From: Halorubrum sp. CSM-61
GTDB taxonomy: Archaea; Halobacteriota; Halobacteria; Halobacteriales; Haloferacaceae
Assembly (NCBI RefSeq): GCF_003781945.1
Contig: NZ_RJJW01000007.1
Location: 165,422 to 229,421, forward strand
Direction of reading: 5' to 3'
DNA: 64,000 nt
Part shown: positions 36,967-46,106 of the stretch, piece after piece
How the letters are laid out: every line of letters begins with the position of its first letter
Position numbering within the stretch: position 1 is the first letter of the stretch
Made by a program: the position numbers and the translations under genes
The notes under the pieces: generated by a model
Told to the model about the DNA's origin: nothing
Database searches by the model: none
Seen by the model: the letters and a program-made list of their open reading frames with translations, nothing else

Positions 36967-36996
36967 TTTTCTTTCCCCCCACGAGAGGTGAGGGGT
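36967..36996 (+). promoter_or_regulatory. Shared leader motif copy
   Basis: TTTTCTTTCCCCCC, then GAGAGGTGAGGGG, ending about ten bases before the ATG at 37005. The C and G runs are complementary. Confidence 0.55.
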
Positions 36997-37004
36997 ATTC
37001 AAAA

Positions 37005-37301
37005 ATGTACTATAGAGTCCGATTTCCCGACGTCGGCGCAGGCGCGACGCGGCTTGCGTGCTTTATCGAAGGCGAGAGCGAAGCCGCGGTCCGCGAGCTG
37101 GCAGCCGACCACCCGCACTTCCGAGGCTGGGACGCTTCAAAGGGAAGTGTCCGGAAGACGAACCTCGCGAACCGGAAGTCACTCGAGAACCGAATTATGG
37201 ACGTCACCAACCCGAACGCGGCCGTCCTCGAAGACGGCACCGTGCTTCGTCGGTCTCTGGAGCGCGACGAGGTCGTCGAGCACCACCCCGAACGGACGTA
37301 G
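37005..37301 (+). CDS. Small alpha/beta protein, function unknown
   Basis: 98 residues, starting MYYRVRFPDVGAGATRLACF with a strand-loop-strand look, then an acidic helix (EAAVRELAADHPHF) and a hydrophilic C-terminus. No catalytic or metal-binding pattern. Reading frame and start follow the leader motif closely, which argues that it is a real gene. Possibly a small nucleic acid or protein adaptor; no function is claimed. Confidence 0.55.
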   Translation: MYYRVRFPDVGAGATRLACFIEGESEAAVRELAADHPHFRGWDASKGSVRKTNLANRKSLENRIMDVTNPNAAVLEDGTVLRRSLERDEVVEHHPERT

Positions 37302-37366
37302 GCGCTCCACGACCGACCGAACCCCCACCGCCCCGCCCCCTGCACAGCACCGCACGACGTAGGCAG

Positions 37367-37397
37367 TTTTCTTCCCCCCGATCGGGTGGCAGAGGGC
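37367..37397 (+). promoter_or_regulatory. Shared leader motif copy
   Basis: TTTTCTTCCCCCCG, then ATCGGGTGGCAGAGGG, about 70 bases before the ATG at 37469. A separate Shine-Dalgarno (AGGAGGT) lies five bases from that start. Confidence 0.45.
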
Positions 37398-37468
37398 GGT
37401 GCAAACGCCCGTCCACACACAGGCGGGCAGCCACCACCCCACGCAGACCCTAATCCAGGAGGTCATCC

Positions 37469-38986
37469 ATGATGTCAGCTGAAACTCACCCCAGCTCAGA
37501 GCACCGCGAGACGCCACGGAGCGACCGTGACTTCGCAGTCGACGAGAGCATCGACGTCCGATCACTCATCGCGAAGGAGCAGACACTACCCTTCCTCGGG
37601 CTCACCCCCGCGGACGCGACAACAGCCGACTATCCGGACGGTATCGAGCCCACTGGTCGCCGCTTTCTCAACACGGACGCAAACGAGTCCCGCTCCCTGA
37701 AGGTCGTCATCAAGGCGCTCCCGCAGGCCAGCAGCGGAGAACTCCACGCGGTCAACGAATTCGTTGATCCAGCGGACGAGACGGTCGACCCCGAAGAGAT
37801 TCGTGATGTCGACGGCCTCAACGCTGACCTCCTCGAAGCTGCGACCGGCCAGTCCATCGAGGAGCTCGCCGCGAACGCGCCAAGTGACCGTCTCCTTGAC
37901 GTCACCGATCACCAGGACATTATCGACCGCCGTCGCCTCGCCCTCGCAGCACTCGGCTACCCCGTCAAGTTCCGCTGGCAGATCGCGACCTCCACGTACT
38001 CGATCGTCAACCCCGAGGAGGCCTACCTCCCACTGATGGGGGCGCTCCAGAAACACGGCGCTGACGAGGCGTTCGGATGGGCGGATATGCGGGACTGGGG
38101 TGGCGTCGCGAAACTCACCGTCATCGTCCCGGGCTTCCGCCGCGAACTCGATATGAGCCAGTCGGATGGCTCGACGAAGGCCGCTATTCGCGAACACGAT
38201 GCGCTTGCCGATGTCGACCCCGCGATGAGCGATGGTAGCGACGAGGACGACGAGACGGCGACCGTGACGGTCTACGGCGGCATCCAGACCGGATACGACT
38301 TCCGTGGCTCCCAGACGATGTGGGCGAAGCCCCTCCTCTTCTTCCCGGGGTCGGGCACGGTTATGTACGGTGTCGGTCAGCGGTACTCGCGGAGACACGT
38401 CGGCGATGTCACGAACGCTGCGCACGAACGCGCTCACGACCGCGTCCCCATTATGGAGTGGTGGGGAAACATCTACGACGATCTCGACGAGCGAACGACC
38501 ACCGTTGACGATGTCCTCGTTCGCGCCCGCTCGGTTGCGATCGACTTCAAGAAACTCCCTTTCGATCTCGACGACTTCTACGTCTATCTCGGTATCCCCA
38601 GCACGTACGCCGAGAGCGCGAGTACTCGAGCTGCGCGCATCGCGATGCCTGACTCCTGTCCCACACTCTGGAATCTCCAGTTGTCGCTCCTCGTCGCCCT
38701 CGGTGAATTCGAGGGCGCCCGAGCCTCCGACACCTTCCAGGCTTACAATGAGGTTGCCCGCGACATTCTATTTTCACCCGGCAAATCCATCCAGCTTGCC
38801 GTCCGCGAGCATGACCTGCAGGCCGATGACGACGAACCGAGCATTGCGCCCGACCAGCAGACGCTCAGTGATGCTCTCGGTGAGGCATTCGCTATTCCCG
38901 GCGTCGAAGTCGCCTCTGAGCGCGACCTCTCAGATACTGACGCCCAGCGCGTCCAGAACACCATCCAAGAATCGCTCGATTCGTGA
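37469..38986 (+). CDS. Large plasmid protein, possibly DUF932-like
   Basis: 505 residues (start 37469, or the next ATG at 37472). The segment FRWQIATSTYSIVNPEEAYLPLM near residue 170 resembles the phage/plasmid DUF932 pattern, in which a strand ending in Y-x-I-V-N/Q-x-x-E-A leads into a helix. Later parts (TVTVYGGIQTGYDFRGSQTM, FPGSGTVMYGVGQRYSRRH) fit a beta-rich core and a basic loop. DUF932 proteins are common on plasmids and viruses and have no established function. It ends the leader-motif-bearing gene series; the next 290 bases are AT-rich and non-coding. Confidence 0.55.
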   Translation: MMSAETHPSSEHRETPRSDRDFAVDESIDVRSLIAKEQTLPFLGLTPADATTADYPDGIEPTGRRFLNTDANESRSLKVVIKALPQASSGELHAVNEFVDPADETVDPEEIRDVDGLNADLLEAATGQSIEELAANAPSDRLLDVTDHQDIIDRRRLALAALGYPVKFRWQIATSTYSIVNPEEAYLPLMGALQKHGADEAFGWADMRDWGGVAKLTVIVPGFRRELDMSQSDGSTKAAIREHDALADVDPAMSDGSDEDDETATVTVYGGIQTGYDFRGSQTMWAKPLLFFPGSGTVMYGVGQRYSRRHVGDVTNAAHERAHDRVPIMEWWGNIYDDLDERTTTVDDVLVRARSVAIDFKKLPFDLDDFYVYLGIPSTYAESASTRAARIAMPDSCPTLWNLQLSLLVALGEFEGARASDTFQAYNEVARDILFSPGKSIQLAVREHDLQADDDEPSIAPDQQTLSDALGEAFAIPGVEVASERDLSDTDAQRVQNTIQESLDS

Positions 38987-39245
38987 CATCTACGAGATCA
39001 CGCTTGTTCTCCGTAATAAATAAAACCGCCCTCCGAGTTCGATATCTGTATTTGATTTGGTCGCGTTATCTTCCTCTACAATGTCTTATGGCTCAATATT
39101 ATTTATAGGATTAGATTATTGGCTGATCTACAAGAGGTATCCGAAATAATGAGGTCTCGAAGGCGACGAGGGCGGCGGATATCACAGAGGAGAGATCTTG
39201 ATGTACTATCCTCGGGCGCAGTCGAGAGGTGAAAGGCACAAACCC

Positions 39246-39251
39246 TTATAT
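39246..39251 (+). promoter_or_regulatory. TATA box for the 39275 gene
   Basis: TTATAT is 24-29 bases before the ATG, the spacing expected for a leaderless transcript. Confidence 0.55.
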
Positions 39252-39274
39252 GGGGTAGGGAGAAAATCAACCAT

Positions 39275-39514
39275 ATGGTAACCATCAGTGAGGAAATCGA
39301 CGTTAGCAATATTCCGCGAAATGATGTTGAGAACGTTAGCTACTCCGCTGAGAAGAATTGGCTATATGTTCGCCTATCGGGAAATGAATACTATTTTGTG
39401 ACAGTTAATGGGGAGAGAATCACTGAGGGGGAAAGTATAGACCAGAAGGCATTGGATTCGTCGGAAGCAAACGACAGATTAGATCAGCTCATCTCGGACG
39501 CAGACGATGACTGA
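39275..39514 (+). CDS. Small acidic protein of an AT-rich insertion
   Basis: 79 residues (MVTISEEIDVSNIPRNDVEN...). A beta-hairpin-like centre (NWLYVRLSGNEYYFVTVNGE) is flanked by acidic helices. Codon use is AT-rich and unlike the neighbours. The stop overlaps the start of the next gene (TGATG), so the two form one operon. No family recognised; it could be the soluble partner of the membrane protein that follows, such as an immunity or toxin-control protein, but nothing shows this directly. Confidence 0.6.
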   Translation: MVTISEEIDVSNIPRNDVENVSYSAEKNWLYVRLSGNEYYFVTVNGERITEGESIDQKALDSSEANDRLDQLISDADDD

Positions 39515-40083
39515 TGTCAGTTGATATCATAGTAGAGATTACTCAATACTGGGAGGCTATCATAGCCGCCTTTGCTCTCTTAGTCTCAATAATTTCCCTT
39601 CGAAGAGATAAGCGGTCTCGTCAAATGGATATGCTACACGATGTTTTTCGGAAAATTGGCGAACTGAACACACAGCTACTCAACTACAATCCAAATGATA
39701 AGGACGAAGAACAGCAGAATCAAGATGGAATGATACTACTTCAAGAGAAGTTCAAAGAATTTGATTATCTGTGTTATCTAATGAACCGAAAGAAAGTAAA
39801 AGAGCGCGATGTCTATGAACTGGGAGGTTCAGATTTAAAAGACTTCTACGAAAGATATGGCAATCATATGGATAATGATAAATATTCAGATATAGAGCCC
39901 GTCGTTACCCGGTGGGAGACTCATCCACCGACTTCTAAATGGAACCGTTTTGTGATATGGTGGAAGAAGACGATGCCCTCTCTGCGTAGAGGTTTGTCTG
40001 ATAATGGGAACGACGAGGGGGAATCGGAGTCGAGCGACGATGGAGAATCCTCGGAGGGAGAGGTAAAGAAGGCCGAAACCTAA
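39514..40083 (+). CDS. Single-span membrane protein of the AT-rich insertion
   Basis: 189 residues. One hydrophobic segment at about residues 10-28 (YWEAIIAAFALLVSIISL) is followed by a basic turn (RRDKRSRQ), placing the large C-terminal part in the cytoplasm. The middle is helical (MLHDVFRKIGELNTQLLNY) and resembles the short anchored proteins often found with accessory or defence genes. A second weak hydrophobic patch (RFVIWWKKTM) lies near 150. Acidic tail. Codon bias is AT-rich, like the 39275 gene, suggesting joint transfer. Confidence 0.6.
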   Translation: MSVDIIVEITQYWEAIIAAFALLVSIISLRRDKRSRQMDMLHDVFRKIGELNTQLLNYNPNDKDEEQQNQDGMILLQEKFKEFDYLCYLMNRKKVKERDVYELGGSDLKDFYERYGNHMDNDKYSDIEPVVTRWETHPPTSKWNRFVIWWKKTMPSLRRGLSDNGNDEGESESSDDGESSEGEVKKAET

Positions 40084-40190
40084 ACGTGGAGCTGATTTCT
40101 GAAAAGTTCTGGGCAACTTACGTCCCACTACGCTCGCATCCCCCTGTCTGACCGTGTACTTAACCGCTTACCTTCCCACCTACACTCTGC

Positions 40191-40319
40191 CATCATTCGA
40201 TTGCATTTGTTCGAATCCATGACTCATTCAAAAGGGACCTCACAGAACACATCCTCGTCAAATACGCTAATCTGTGGAAATACGATGAAGACACCCACGA
40301 TAACGGTATAGTAAATTGA
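40191..40319 (+). pseudogene. Broken-gene remnants in the 40084-40675 gap
   Basis: The 590-base gap has no intact gene. One frame shows protein-like sequence (SFKRDLTEHILVKYANLWKY, stop at 40317) without a start, and a second open stretch follows near 40490-40600. These look like decayed remnants of a mobile or accessory gene; family not recognised. Confidence 0.35.
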
Positions 40320-40675
40320 TGCTCCACTGTCTCGAAGCTAACCTGAACGATCGTCGCATCGGCTAGCATACCACGACACTTTAGACAGAATCTACGATGA
40401 CGTGAGAATCGAGGTGGTGATGGTGGCATCTGTTGGGGAAAACCTCATTGGTAAGCTCGACTCTCTGATTAAGTAGATACGCCCTTAGTTCGAGAATTCG
40501 AAGCGTTTGCCGTCTACCTCTGTCTACAGAAGACTATCGCCGTTTTCAGGAACTGTAAGAGGGTGTCCAGGATAGCCTCGACTAACCAGCGCGCCAACTG
40601 CGACCACCATCCTGTTACGGGCTCACAGTCGAACGTTTTTCCCGCACCTCAGTCCGTGAACGCGATTGACCAGTT

Positions 40676-42202
40676 ATGTCACAAGTAGCCCCACAGTCCA
40701 TGAGTACCGACGACCAGCAACGGTTCCTCAGCCACCTCGCTGCCGGCCTCATCAAAGAAACCGGCGGAGATCTCCCAATCGAGACACTTCACCTCCGCGC
40801 CAGCGATTATCTCGACCTCAAGGGCGACACCGTCACGCAGCTCGCCGAGGAGGGGGCTAGCAACGGGATCTACACGCTCGACCGCGACAGCGACGGCGGT
40901 CAGCGTATCACGAGCGTTTCCCCAGAAGGCGACTGCCCGACCGAACTCGCCGCACACGTCGACGCTCTCACTGCCTCTGCCGACAGTATTGATTTCACCA
41001 TCCTGGACGGTGTCGGCGAGAGCGTCGAGCAGAACCTCATCGACGCGGGGTACACCACGTTCGGGGAACTGCACCGTGCAGACCCTGAGGAACTCACGGA
41101 CATCCCGACGCTTACGGGGAGTAAAGCTCAACTCATCGTCCAGCAGGCCGGCCAGCACGTCCAAGCCGAGACAAAGATCGCCGAGGACGCCCTCGCTCGC
41201 TACCGTGAACGCCTCGGGGACGACACCTCGGGCTCGGCGACCGTCTACTCCATCACTGACGTCGAACAGGATGTCGGCGACCCGCTTGCCATCGTCGACT
41301 CCTCGATGCCAGTCGAAGAGGGAACCTTCTACGGGCTCCCTATTCTCGAGGACAACGACCACCCGCATATCGTCCGAAAGCGCGATATGCCCACGCGGGC
41401 CGGTGAGGTAATCGCGCCGAAGACGACGACGATGGAGGATGTCCAGCTCGACACGCTTGAAGCGACCGCGATGAAGCTCGCTCGCGGCAACCGCGGTCTC
41501 CGACTGGTCGGCCCCCACGGCGCCGGGAAGAACTACCTCCTCAAATACCTCCACTACAAAACAAATCGCGTCCTCGTGTGTGTCGACGCCGACGCCTCGA
41601 TGCTCGCCCAGGACCTCCTCGGTATCTCTACGGTCAACGAGGACCGCATCGTCGTCTTCCGCGACGGCATTCTCACGAAAGCGATGAAGCACGGCTACAC
41701 GATCGTCATCAACGAGGTGAACGCCGCGCCGGCGGGTGTGATGATGGCACTCCAGAAGGTTCTCAATCAGAACGTCCTCACCGTCAAGGAATCCGGCGAG
41801 AAGATCATCCCGCACCCGGCCGCTCGGATTGTCGTCACGATGAACCCACCAACACGCGAATACCGAGGAAGCGAACCGATGAACGCCGCGACTCGTGACC
41901 GCTTCCAAACCATCTTCTTCGACTATATGGACCCCCAGGACGAGATCGACTTTCTCGATCAAAAGTACAACACAAGTCGCCAGCGTATCGACCGAGACAG
42001 CCTCCATCGGATGGTCGAGTTCGCGAACGCCACCCGTGACAACGAAACCTGGCCGACGCTCTCCACCCGGAAGCTCGAAGATGCCATCGACTGGTACGAT
42101 ATGGGGGCGAGCGTTCGCGGTGCCCTCAAACACGTCGTGAAGGCGAGCGCCGAACCCCACCAGAACCCCGACGATACCTACGACAAACTCGAAGACACCT
42201 GA
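40676..42202 (+). CDS. MoxR/CobS-like AAA protein with helix-hairpin-helix domain
   Basis: 508 residues. Residues 105-165 contain a helix-hairpin-helix DNA-binding type domain (LDGVGESVEQNLIDAGYTTF). The AAA core follows: Walker A-like GPHGAGKN near residue 283 and Walker B-like TIVINEVNAA near 345, then VVTMNPPTREYRGSEPMNAATRDRF. Both Walker motifs deviate: the Ser/Thr after Lys is Asn and the first acidic residue of Walker B is Asn. The next gene encodes a VWA protein, the usual partner of MoxR/CobS/CbbQ ATPases, which remodel or insert cofactors into target complexes. Confidence 0.75.
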   Translation: MSQVAPQSMSTDDQQRFLSHLAAGLIKETGGDLPIETLHLRASDYLDLKGDTVTQLAEEGASNGIYTLDRDSDGGQRITSVSPEGDCPTELAAHVDALTASADSIDFTILDGVGESVEQNLIDAGYTTFGELHRADPEELTDIPTLTGSKAQLIVQQAGQHVQAETKIAEDALARYRERLGDDTSGSATVYSITDVEQDVGDPLAIVDSSMPVEEGTFYGLPILEDNDHPHIVRKRDMPTRAGEVIAPKTTTMEDVQLDTLEATAMKLARGNRGLRLVGPHGAGKNYLLKYLHYKTNRVLVCVDADASMLAQDLLGISTVNEDRIVVFRDGILTKAMKHGYTIVINEVNAAPAGVMMALQKVLNQNVLTVKESGEKIIPHPAARIVVTMNPPTREYRGSEPMNAATRDRFQTIFFDYMDPQDEIDFLDQKYNTSRQRIDRDSLHRMVEFANATRDNETWPTLSTRKLEDAIDWYDMGASVRGALKHVVKASAEPHQNPDDTYDKLEDT

Positions 42203-42291
42203 CTCCCCGGCCTGCCGTCGCCAGCAAGGGTTTCTCTCGCGCGATGGCACGTAGCCGCGTCCAACCGTCTTCATCAGAGGTGATTCCAGTT

Positions 42292-45200
42292 ATGCCATCA
42301 CTCACAGCCGCGTCGAGCGGCGCCGACACCGCACGGTCCGTTCTCCCCGACCGTCCAGCGCAAGCCCGCCGCTCCCAACAGCGAACCCGACGGTTGACCG
42401 AGTACATCCAGGCTCACACCGGCGAAAACATCGAAGTCGTCCTCACATCACACGTCCAGACTGCGTGCGTTCTCCCGGCAGACGCCGATCGCCTAATCGA
42501 CGCCGATGCGACCGACTTCGACCAGCAGGCCGCCCAGCAGCTCGTCGAGGCCGTCGACGGCGACTACCTCGTTCTCATCTCCACCAATCCGGCGAATCTC
42601 GATAACCTCCCACTCGACGACCAGCTCACGGCCGACCGCGCCCAGCAGTTCGGCCTCTCACTACACGAACTCGGCCACATCCGTTACACGAACATCTCGG
42701 TCGTCGCCGATCATCTCAACGAGCGCGTCGACGAGGAGTACCAGGAGTTCGTCCACGGCCTCATCAACTACGCCGAGGACGCCGCGATCGAACACCAACT
42801 CCGAGCGGCACAAAGTCAGCTCGCCGCCGACCGCCTCGAACTCGTCAACCGAAGTCTCACTCAGATAACGAGCGATCTCCCCGACACCGCTACCATAACC
42901 TTCACCTACCGGGACGCGATCCAGTCCTACCTCTACGACCACGGCATCTACGACTCTGAGAAGAGCGACGCCCTCCTCGACCCGGACGACCCCCGGCTCA
43001 CCTTCCAGTCCCAGGATGACGCGGCGGCCTTCGCGCAGACACAGGACGCGCTCGATGACCTCCTCGCGACCGTCCTCAGTGAACCCGACTCCGTGAAGCG
43101 TGGGGATGCCGTGCTCGACTGCTGGGAACAGACTATTAAGCCGCTCCTCAACCAGATGGACGAGGACAACCACCAGCAGGGTCGAGAAGACGAAGACACC
43201 GCCGCAACGGGTGGCAGTAGTCCGAACACGCCCCTTTCGCCCTCTCAATCCGACTCGTCGACGTCCGACGAGTGCGAGCAGCACGAGTCGTTCGAACCGT
43301 CCGCTGACCCCGACACGGACGCAGAGGCACCCGATGAGTCGCCGGAGGATGCACCCAGTAAGGACGGCGCCGCAGACGCCGACCCGATTGACGTCTCGGA
43401 GTCGCCAACCAGCGACAGTCCGGAGACGTCCGGAGACACTCCTAACGGCGAGCAGGGTGAGTCGCCCGCTGACGGCGACCCTTCGGAGGCATCGAGTGAC
43501 GACGCTTCCGCGGAGCCGCCGGCGGACTTCGACCCAGAGAACGTCTCCCTCGAGCAGACTCAGGACGGGCACTCCACAGACGTCCTCGCCTACCCGGACA
43601 TCGGGACGGCAGACACCGCTGACGAGCTCGCTACCGACGACGCCGAGTCCACTGATGTCGACGTCGGAGCTGCGTCTGAAACCGCGTCCGATGTGGAGTC
43701 CGATGCCGAGCCTAATCCCCAAGCCGAGTCGATGGTCACCTCCCCTGACGAGGGCGAGAGCGACGATCCGTCGGACGAGCCGGGGACGGGTGCTGGTGGT
43801 GCAGACTCCGTGGACGGAGAACGTGACAGTGGTGTTGGAGCGTCCGGCGGCGACGATCTTGAGTCCACGTCCGACGAGGTCGGAGAGCCGGCGGCCGAAG
43901 AGAGCGGCATCGAGGAGCAGGGAGACGGAGAGGCCACCGAGGGCGCCGCAGACAGTAGCGGAGCATCCGATGCGTCGAGTGCCCCGTCGAACGGGCAGGC
44001 GTCGCTTTCGGACTTCCTCGGCGGTGACCGCGCCGAGCGCGACAGCGGTGAGGCCGCGAGTACCGCCGAGGAGGCGACCCCAGATGGCTCAGATACCTCA
44101 GATACGTCCGACACTACCGGTGGAGACACGGATGGCGCAGGAGCGCCCGACGACCACGCTGACGGCGTTCCATTTGGAGACGATGGAGTGGCCGGAGACG
44201 CGGCTGGCGGCACGGACGGCGGCGACACAGACGCCACGGAGAACGAAAGCACCGGCACGGCAAGTGAGGATGAAGCGGACATCGACTCAGACACGCTCGA
44301 CGACCCCACCGATGACGGCACTGTGCAAGACGGCGAGATGGACAACACCGGCAAGCTGGCCGAGGAAGCCGCAGCGCCGCTCGCCGAGCCAGCGTACGAT
44401 GATTCCCTCGACGAACGAGCCGACGCGCTCAGCACGGACCACGACGCCGCTCACGAGGAAGCTGACCGCGTCACTCCCGATCAGGACGCGCTCGAACGCG
44501 ACCTCGAAGAAACCGTAGCCGCCCTCGAAGATCTCGCGAACGACGGCGACACCGACGAAAGCCCCGACACAACGACCGCACGGCGACGTGGCGGCGCCGG
44601 CGCAGAAAAGGGGAGTCTCGACTCGCTCTCGATCCTCCCACAGATCGGTGAGCAGGCACCTCCCGCGAGGTGGCAAGCCGCGACCGCGGGTGCAGACGCC
44701 GTCGGTGGCACCCTCCGGATGGCGCTCCGAGAGAGTCGCCGCGACCAGACCCGCAGCGGTGTCACCAGCGGGAGCTTCGACCGGCGCCGCGCTGGCGCCC
44801 TCGCCCGCGGCGACGTCGACGCCTTCAGCGTCCGCCAGCAGGGCGACGAGAAACAGTACGACCTCGTCCTCGTCCTCGACCGCTCCAGCTCGATGAGCAA
44901 TCTCATCGACACTGCCGAAGACGCTGTTGCACGGTTCGCCCTCGCCTGTGAGGACCTCGGCATCAACGTCGCCATTATGGACTTCGTCCACGGGGACGCC
45001 CGCCTCATCAAACCATTCAGCGTCGAAACCGATCACGTCCAAGCGAGTCTGATGAGCGGCGAGACGGCTGGCGGGACACCTCTCACTGATGCTCTCGGAC
45101 TCGCCCGCCGCCTCCTTGACCAGCGCCGCGACTCCCCCCTCGTCATCATCATCACAGATGGTAAACCCGGCTCCGCAGACGACTACCAGCAGGAGCTCCA

Positions 45201-45375
45201 GCAGACGTACGCGCCTGTTTGCGGACTCACGCTCGCTCTCGACACTCCCCACGGACAATCTCCGGAGCGAGCGAAGGATGTCGAGCAGTTCTACGACCGC
45301 CACCTCTACGTCCACGACGCTATCGACCTCGACCGCCGCCTCGACCAGTTCGCCGTGATGTTTGACGGGCTGTGA
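42292..45375 (+). CDS. VWA-domain protein with HExxH-like motif, partner of the AAA gene (CobT-like layout)
   Basis: 1027 residues from the ATG at 42292, chosen because GAGGTGAT lies eight bases upstream; the frame is open to 42244. Residues 120-200 hold a helical domain with LSLHELGHIRYTNISVVADHL (HELGH). The middle 500 residues are a disordered acidic region. The C-terminal 200 residues form a VWA domain with a full metal site: DRSSSMSN, GGTPLTDAL and IITDGKPG. Large acidic linker plus C-terminal VWA resembles CobT. The linker includes QASLSDFLGGD, similar to a PCNA-binding peptide. Confidence 0.75.
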   Translation: MPSLTAASSGADTARSVLPDRPAQARRSQQRTRRLTEYIQAHTGENIEVVLTSHVQTACVLPADADRLIDADATDFDQQAAQQLVEAVDGDYLVLISTNPANLDNLPLDDQLTADRAQQFGLSLHELGHIRYTNISVVADHLNERVDEEYQEFVHGLINYAEDAAIEHQLRAAQSQLAADRLELVNRSLTQITSDLPDTATITFTYRDAIQSYLYDHGIYDSEKSDALLDPDDPRLTFQSQDDAAAFAQTQDALDDLLATVLSEPDSVKRGDAVLDCWEQTIKPLLNQMDEDNHQQGREDEDTAATGGSSPNTPLSPSQSDSSTSDECEQHESFEPSADPDTDAEAPDESPEDAPSKDGAADADPIDVSESPTSDSPETSGDTPNGEQGESPADGDPSEASSDDASAEPPADFDPENVSLEQTQDGHSTDVLAYPDIGTADTADELATDDAESTDVDVGAASETASDVESDAEPNPQAESMVTSPDEGESDDPSDEPGTGAGGADSVDGERDSGVGASGGDDLESTSDEVGEPAAEESGIEEQGDGEATEGAADSSGASDASSAPSNGQASLSDFLGGDRAERDSGEAASTAEEATPDGSDTSDTSDTTGGDTDGAGAPDDHADGVPFGDDGVAGDAAGGTDGGDTDATENESTGTASEDEADIDSDTLDDPTDDGTVQDGEMDNTGKLAEEAAAPLAEPAYDDSLDERADALSTDHDAAHEEADRVTPDQDALERDLEETVAALEDLANDGDTDESPDTTTARRRGGAGAEKGSLDSLSILPQIGEQAPPARWQAATAGADAVGGTLRMALRESRRDQTRSGVTSGSFDRRRAGALARGDVDAFSVRQQGDEKQYDLVLVLDRSSSMSNLIDTAEDAVARFALACEDLGINVAIMDFVHGDARLIKPFSVETDHVQASLMSGETAGGTPLTDALGLARRLLDQRRDSPLVIIITDGKPGSADDYQQELQQTYAPVCGLTLALDTPHGQSPERAKDVEQFYDRHLYVHDAIDLDRRLDQFAVMFDGL

Positions 45376-45517
45376 GCTACCCCTGCTACTTGCTCGCTGA
45401 CGCTCGCTCTTTGGGGCAGGGACTTCCTGTTTCAAGGACGCGCTTTGCAGGCACAACTACAGTGTCCGCAGGAAGCGCAGTCTTCACAGGCGTTAATTCG
45501 GAGTATTCAACTCCTAG

Positions 45518-45796
45518 GTTGTCTTCCACGACGCAATCGAGTTTGGTCAGGACGACGTGACTGTGAGAGTTGGCCGTACAAGAGACGGCTTCTACGTTGA
45601 GGACACTGGACCTGGTATTCCTGAAAATGAACGTGACGATGTATTAGATAGCGGGTACACGACGAAACGAGAGGGAACCGGATTTGGACTCGCGATTGTC
45701 AAGCGGATCGTTGAGGTCCACGGCTGGGAGATCTATGTGACCGAAGGCAGTGACGGCGGTGCACGGTTCGAAATTATCGGTGTCGCCCAATCCTAA
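45518..45796 (+). pseudogene. Truncated histidine kinase (HATPase C-terminus)
   Basis: About 92 codons, in frame after a TAG at 45515, encode only the end of a sensor kinase ATPase domain: FYVEDTGPGIP (N/G1 box), then GYTTKREGTGFGLAIVKRIVE (G2 box) and the final strand GGARFEI. The sensor, His-phosphorylation domain and N box are missing, so it cannot work alone. It is a decay product. It ends four bases inside the convergent gene at 45793. Confidence 0.75.
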
Positions 45797-46068
45797 GCGC
45801 CACCAACGCCTTCATCGTCATCATCTCGCGAGAGAAGGAAGCCGACCCCACCACCTATTACCGCACCTATCGGTCCGCCAGCAGCGAACCCCATTGCAGC
45901 GCCACCACCAGTCCCAATGGCCTGGCGCTGGCCCTGTGTCATTTTTTCGTGCATCCCCAGGCTGACTGTCCCCGTGCCGTCGCACTTCGGACAGTCCCCA
46001 AAGCCTGTTTGCGGATCGGTCGTTGCGCCACTCCCGTTACAGGAGGGGCACTTCTTCGTCTCGCCCAT
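45793..46068 (-). CDS. Small membrane protein with two DnaJ-type zinc repeats
   Basis: 91 residues. The N-terminus contains CPSCNGSG and CPKCDGTG, the two CxxCxGxG motifs that bind one zinc as in DnaJ. A glycine-rich hydrophobic segment (IGTGGGAAMGFAAGGPIGAVIGG, residues 50-75) follows, which could insert into membranes as a glycine zipper. No J domain is present. It lies next to the CBASS effector gene on the same strand but separated by 38 bases; a link to it is only positional. Confidence 0.65.
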   Translation of the reverse strand: MGETKKCPSCNGSGATTDPQTGFGDCPKCDGTGTVSLGMHEKMTQGQRQAIGTGGGAAMGFAAGGPIGAVIGGGVGFLLSRDDDDEGVGGA

Positions 46069-46106
46069 GCACCATGATGGTCGTCAGAACGGCAAAGTTG
46101 TTCCGG

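Noticed and set aside
40679..42274. A 531-codon ORF antisense to the AAA gene
   Set aside because: Same reason: the + strand has the AAA and HhH motifs and the coupled VWA gene.
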